DNA of 6,340 nt from Rhodothermales bacterium. Lineage in GTDB: Bacteria; Bacteroidota; Rhodothermia; Rhodothermales; UBA10348. The position numbers were made by a program, and so were the translations under genes. Shown here in pieces: positions 5,546-6,340 of this stretch (the first letter of the stretch is position 1; each line of letters starts with the position of its first letter). The stretch lies in NCBI GenBank assembly GCA_013003255.1, contig JABDJZ010000223.1, forward strand, positions 1-6,340, written 5' to 3'. The notes below the pieces were generated by a model. That model was not told where the DNA came from. It was given only the letters and a program-made list of their open reading frames with translations, and made no database searches.

Positions 5546-6340
5546 TTGAGGAGACTCATGGTCCTTGATACCGCACCGTTAGCGGTTTCCAGGCGGTACA
5601 GGTAGGTGCCGCTCGGCAAGCCCTGTGCATCGAACTGGATTTCGTGTCGGCCGGCCGTCATCTGCCGATCCGCAAGGACCTTCACTTCCCGACCCAGCAG
5701 ATCGAAGACTGCCAGTCGAACCGGAGAGGATTCAGGCAGGTCAAACGAGATGGCCGTGGTGGGGTTGAACGGGTTCGGATAGTTCTGGGCCAGCGCCATG
5801 GTGACCGGGAGTTCGGCTCCGGCGGCTTCCGGCTCGGTATCCGTGGCGTAGGCTCCCACCGACATCAACGTCAGGCCGAGTCCGTCCGTGCCTGCTGCCA
5901 GGGTGCCGGACCAGGGCTCGTAGAAGACCGTGGTCACGTTCGCACCATCCAGGTCCACGTATTCCCAGACCGTGTTGTACTTCCGGTTGGTGAGCTTGTA
6001 GACACCACCGCCCCAGACGGCTACGAATAGAGGACCTTCTTCTCCCGGATGGAAGGCCAGCGAACGGGCCTCGCGGAAGGGGAACAGTCCGCCGTTCAGC
6101 TCCTGCCAGTTGCCGCCGAGATCCATCGACCGGTAGACACCGCGCGCGGTGGCTGCCCAGAGCGTCGGCTTGTCCGGGGTGGCCGGATCAAACTCAAGGT
6201 CAAAGACCTGGATGCGGCCATCATCGGCCAGACCCTTGCCTTCAAGGCGGGTCCACGTGAGGCCGAAGTTGTCCGTGGCGTACACGCCGTTTCCGAACGT
6301 CCCGGCGAATACCACGCCTCGCTTCGTCGGATGGCTGGCC
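5542..6340 (-). CDS. Secreted/surface beta-propeller protein with type IX secretion C-terminal sorting domain; 5' end outside window
   Basis: The C-terminal 265 residues are visible and the frame stays open to the window edge (ASHPTKRG precedes the GTG at 6315-6313, which is therefore internal). The first half has two Asp-box motifs 49 residues apart, TDNFGLTW (22-29) and SMDLGGNW (71-78), each with the GVY-type strand before it (NGVYA, RGVYRS) and a following GVYKL strand at about 112-116. This is the pattern of BNR/sortilin-like beta-propellers. After a short Ala/Glu-rich linker (about 160-178) comes a type A sorting domain: LAQNYPNPFNPTTAISFDLP (183-202), VRLAVFDLLGREVKVL, then GLPSGTYLYRLE and the end SLLK. 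By family knowledge such domains direct export across the outer membrane by the type IX system and are then cleaved. The propeller's ligand or enzymatic role cannot be told from this part. No catalytic residues are identifiable. Confidence 0.88.
   Translation of the reverse strand, partial: ASHPTKRGVVFAGTFGNGVYATDNFGLTWTRLEGKGLADDGRIQVFDLEFDPATPDKPTLWAATARGVYRSMDLGGNWQELNGGLFPFREARSLAFHPGEEGPLFVAVWGGGVYKLTNRKYNTVWEYVDLDGANVTTVFYEPWSGTLAAGTDGLGLTLMSVGAYATDTEPEAAGAELPVTMALAQNYPNPFNPTTAISFDLPESSPVRLAVFDLLGREVKVLADRQMTAGRHEIQFDAQGLPSGTYLYRLETANGAVSRTMSLLK

Overview
The window looks like ordinary chromosome from a GC-rich, aerobic bacterium of the Bacteroidota/FCB group, most plausibly a Rhodothermia-like lineage. 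That placement is inference. It rests on a C-terminal type IX secretion sorting domain of the 'NYPNPFNPTT' kind in the last gene, high GC, dense packing with overlapping starts, and weak Shine-Dalgarno signals. No mobile element, CRISPR array, tRNA or rRNA was seen.

Layout. Bases 1-3111 (+ strand) hold the end of one operon with three overlapping genes: the C-terminal part of an acyl-CoA carboxylase carboxyltransferase (methylcrotonoyl-CoA carboxylase beta type, cut by the window start), a complete bubblegum-type long-chain acyl-CoA synthetase, and a complete EntH/YdiI-like hotdog thioesterase. Together they suggest acyl-CoA activation, carboxylation and release, probably in branched-chain or fatty acid catabolism. 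Bases 3141-5389 (- strand, converging on the first operon) hold a two-gene ergothioneine operon: egtB (iron-dependent sulfoxide synthase) read first, then egtD (histidine trimethyltransferase), joined by a one-base TGATG overlap. Bases 5542-6340 (- strand) hold the 3' part of a secreted or surface protein with Asp-box beta-propeller repeats and a type IX sorting domain, followed by two stem-loops that probably end its transcript before egtB.

How the genes work together. EgtD would make hercynine from histidine and S-adenosylmethionine, and EgtB would couple it to a thiol with O2. EgtB carries motifs that resemble the cysteine-using, non-actinobacterial subclass, and no egtA, egtC or C-S lyase gene lies in the window. 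The acyl-CoA genes and the surface protein appear functionally separate from the ergothioneine genes.

I did not find evidence for a wholly new system. The points most worth a second look are the EgtB active-site subclass, the synthetase-thioesterase pair behind a carboxylase, and the paired stem-loops at 5485-5545.
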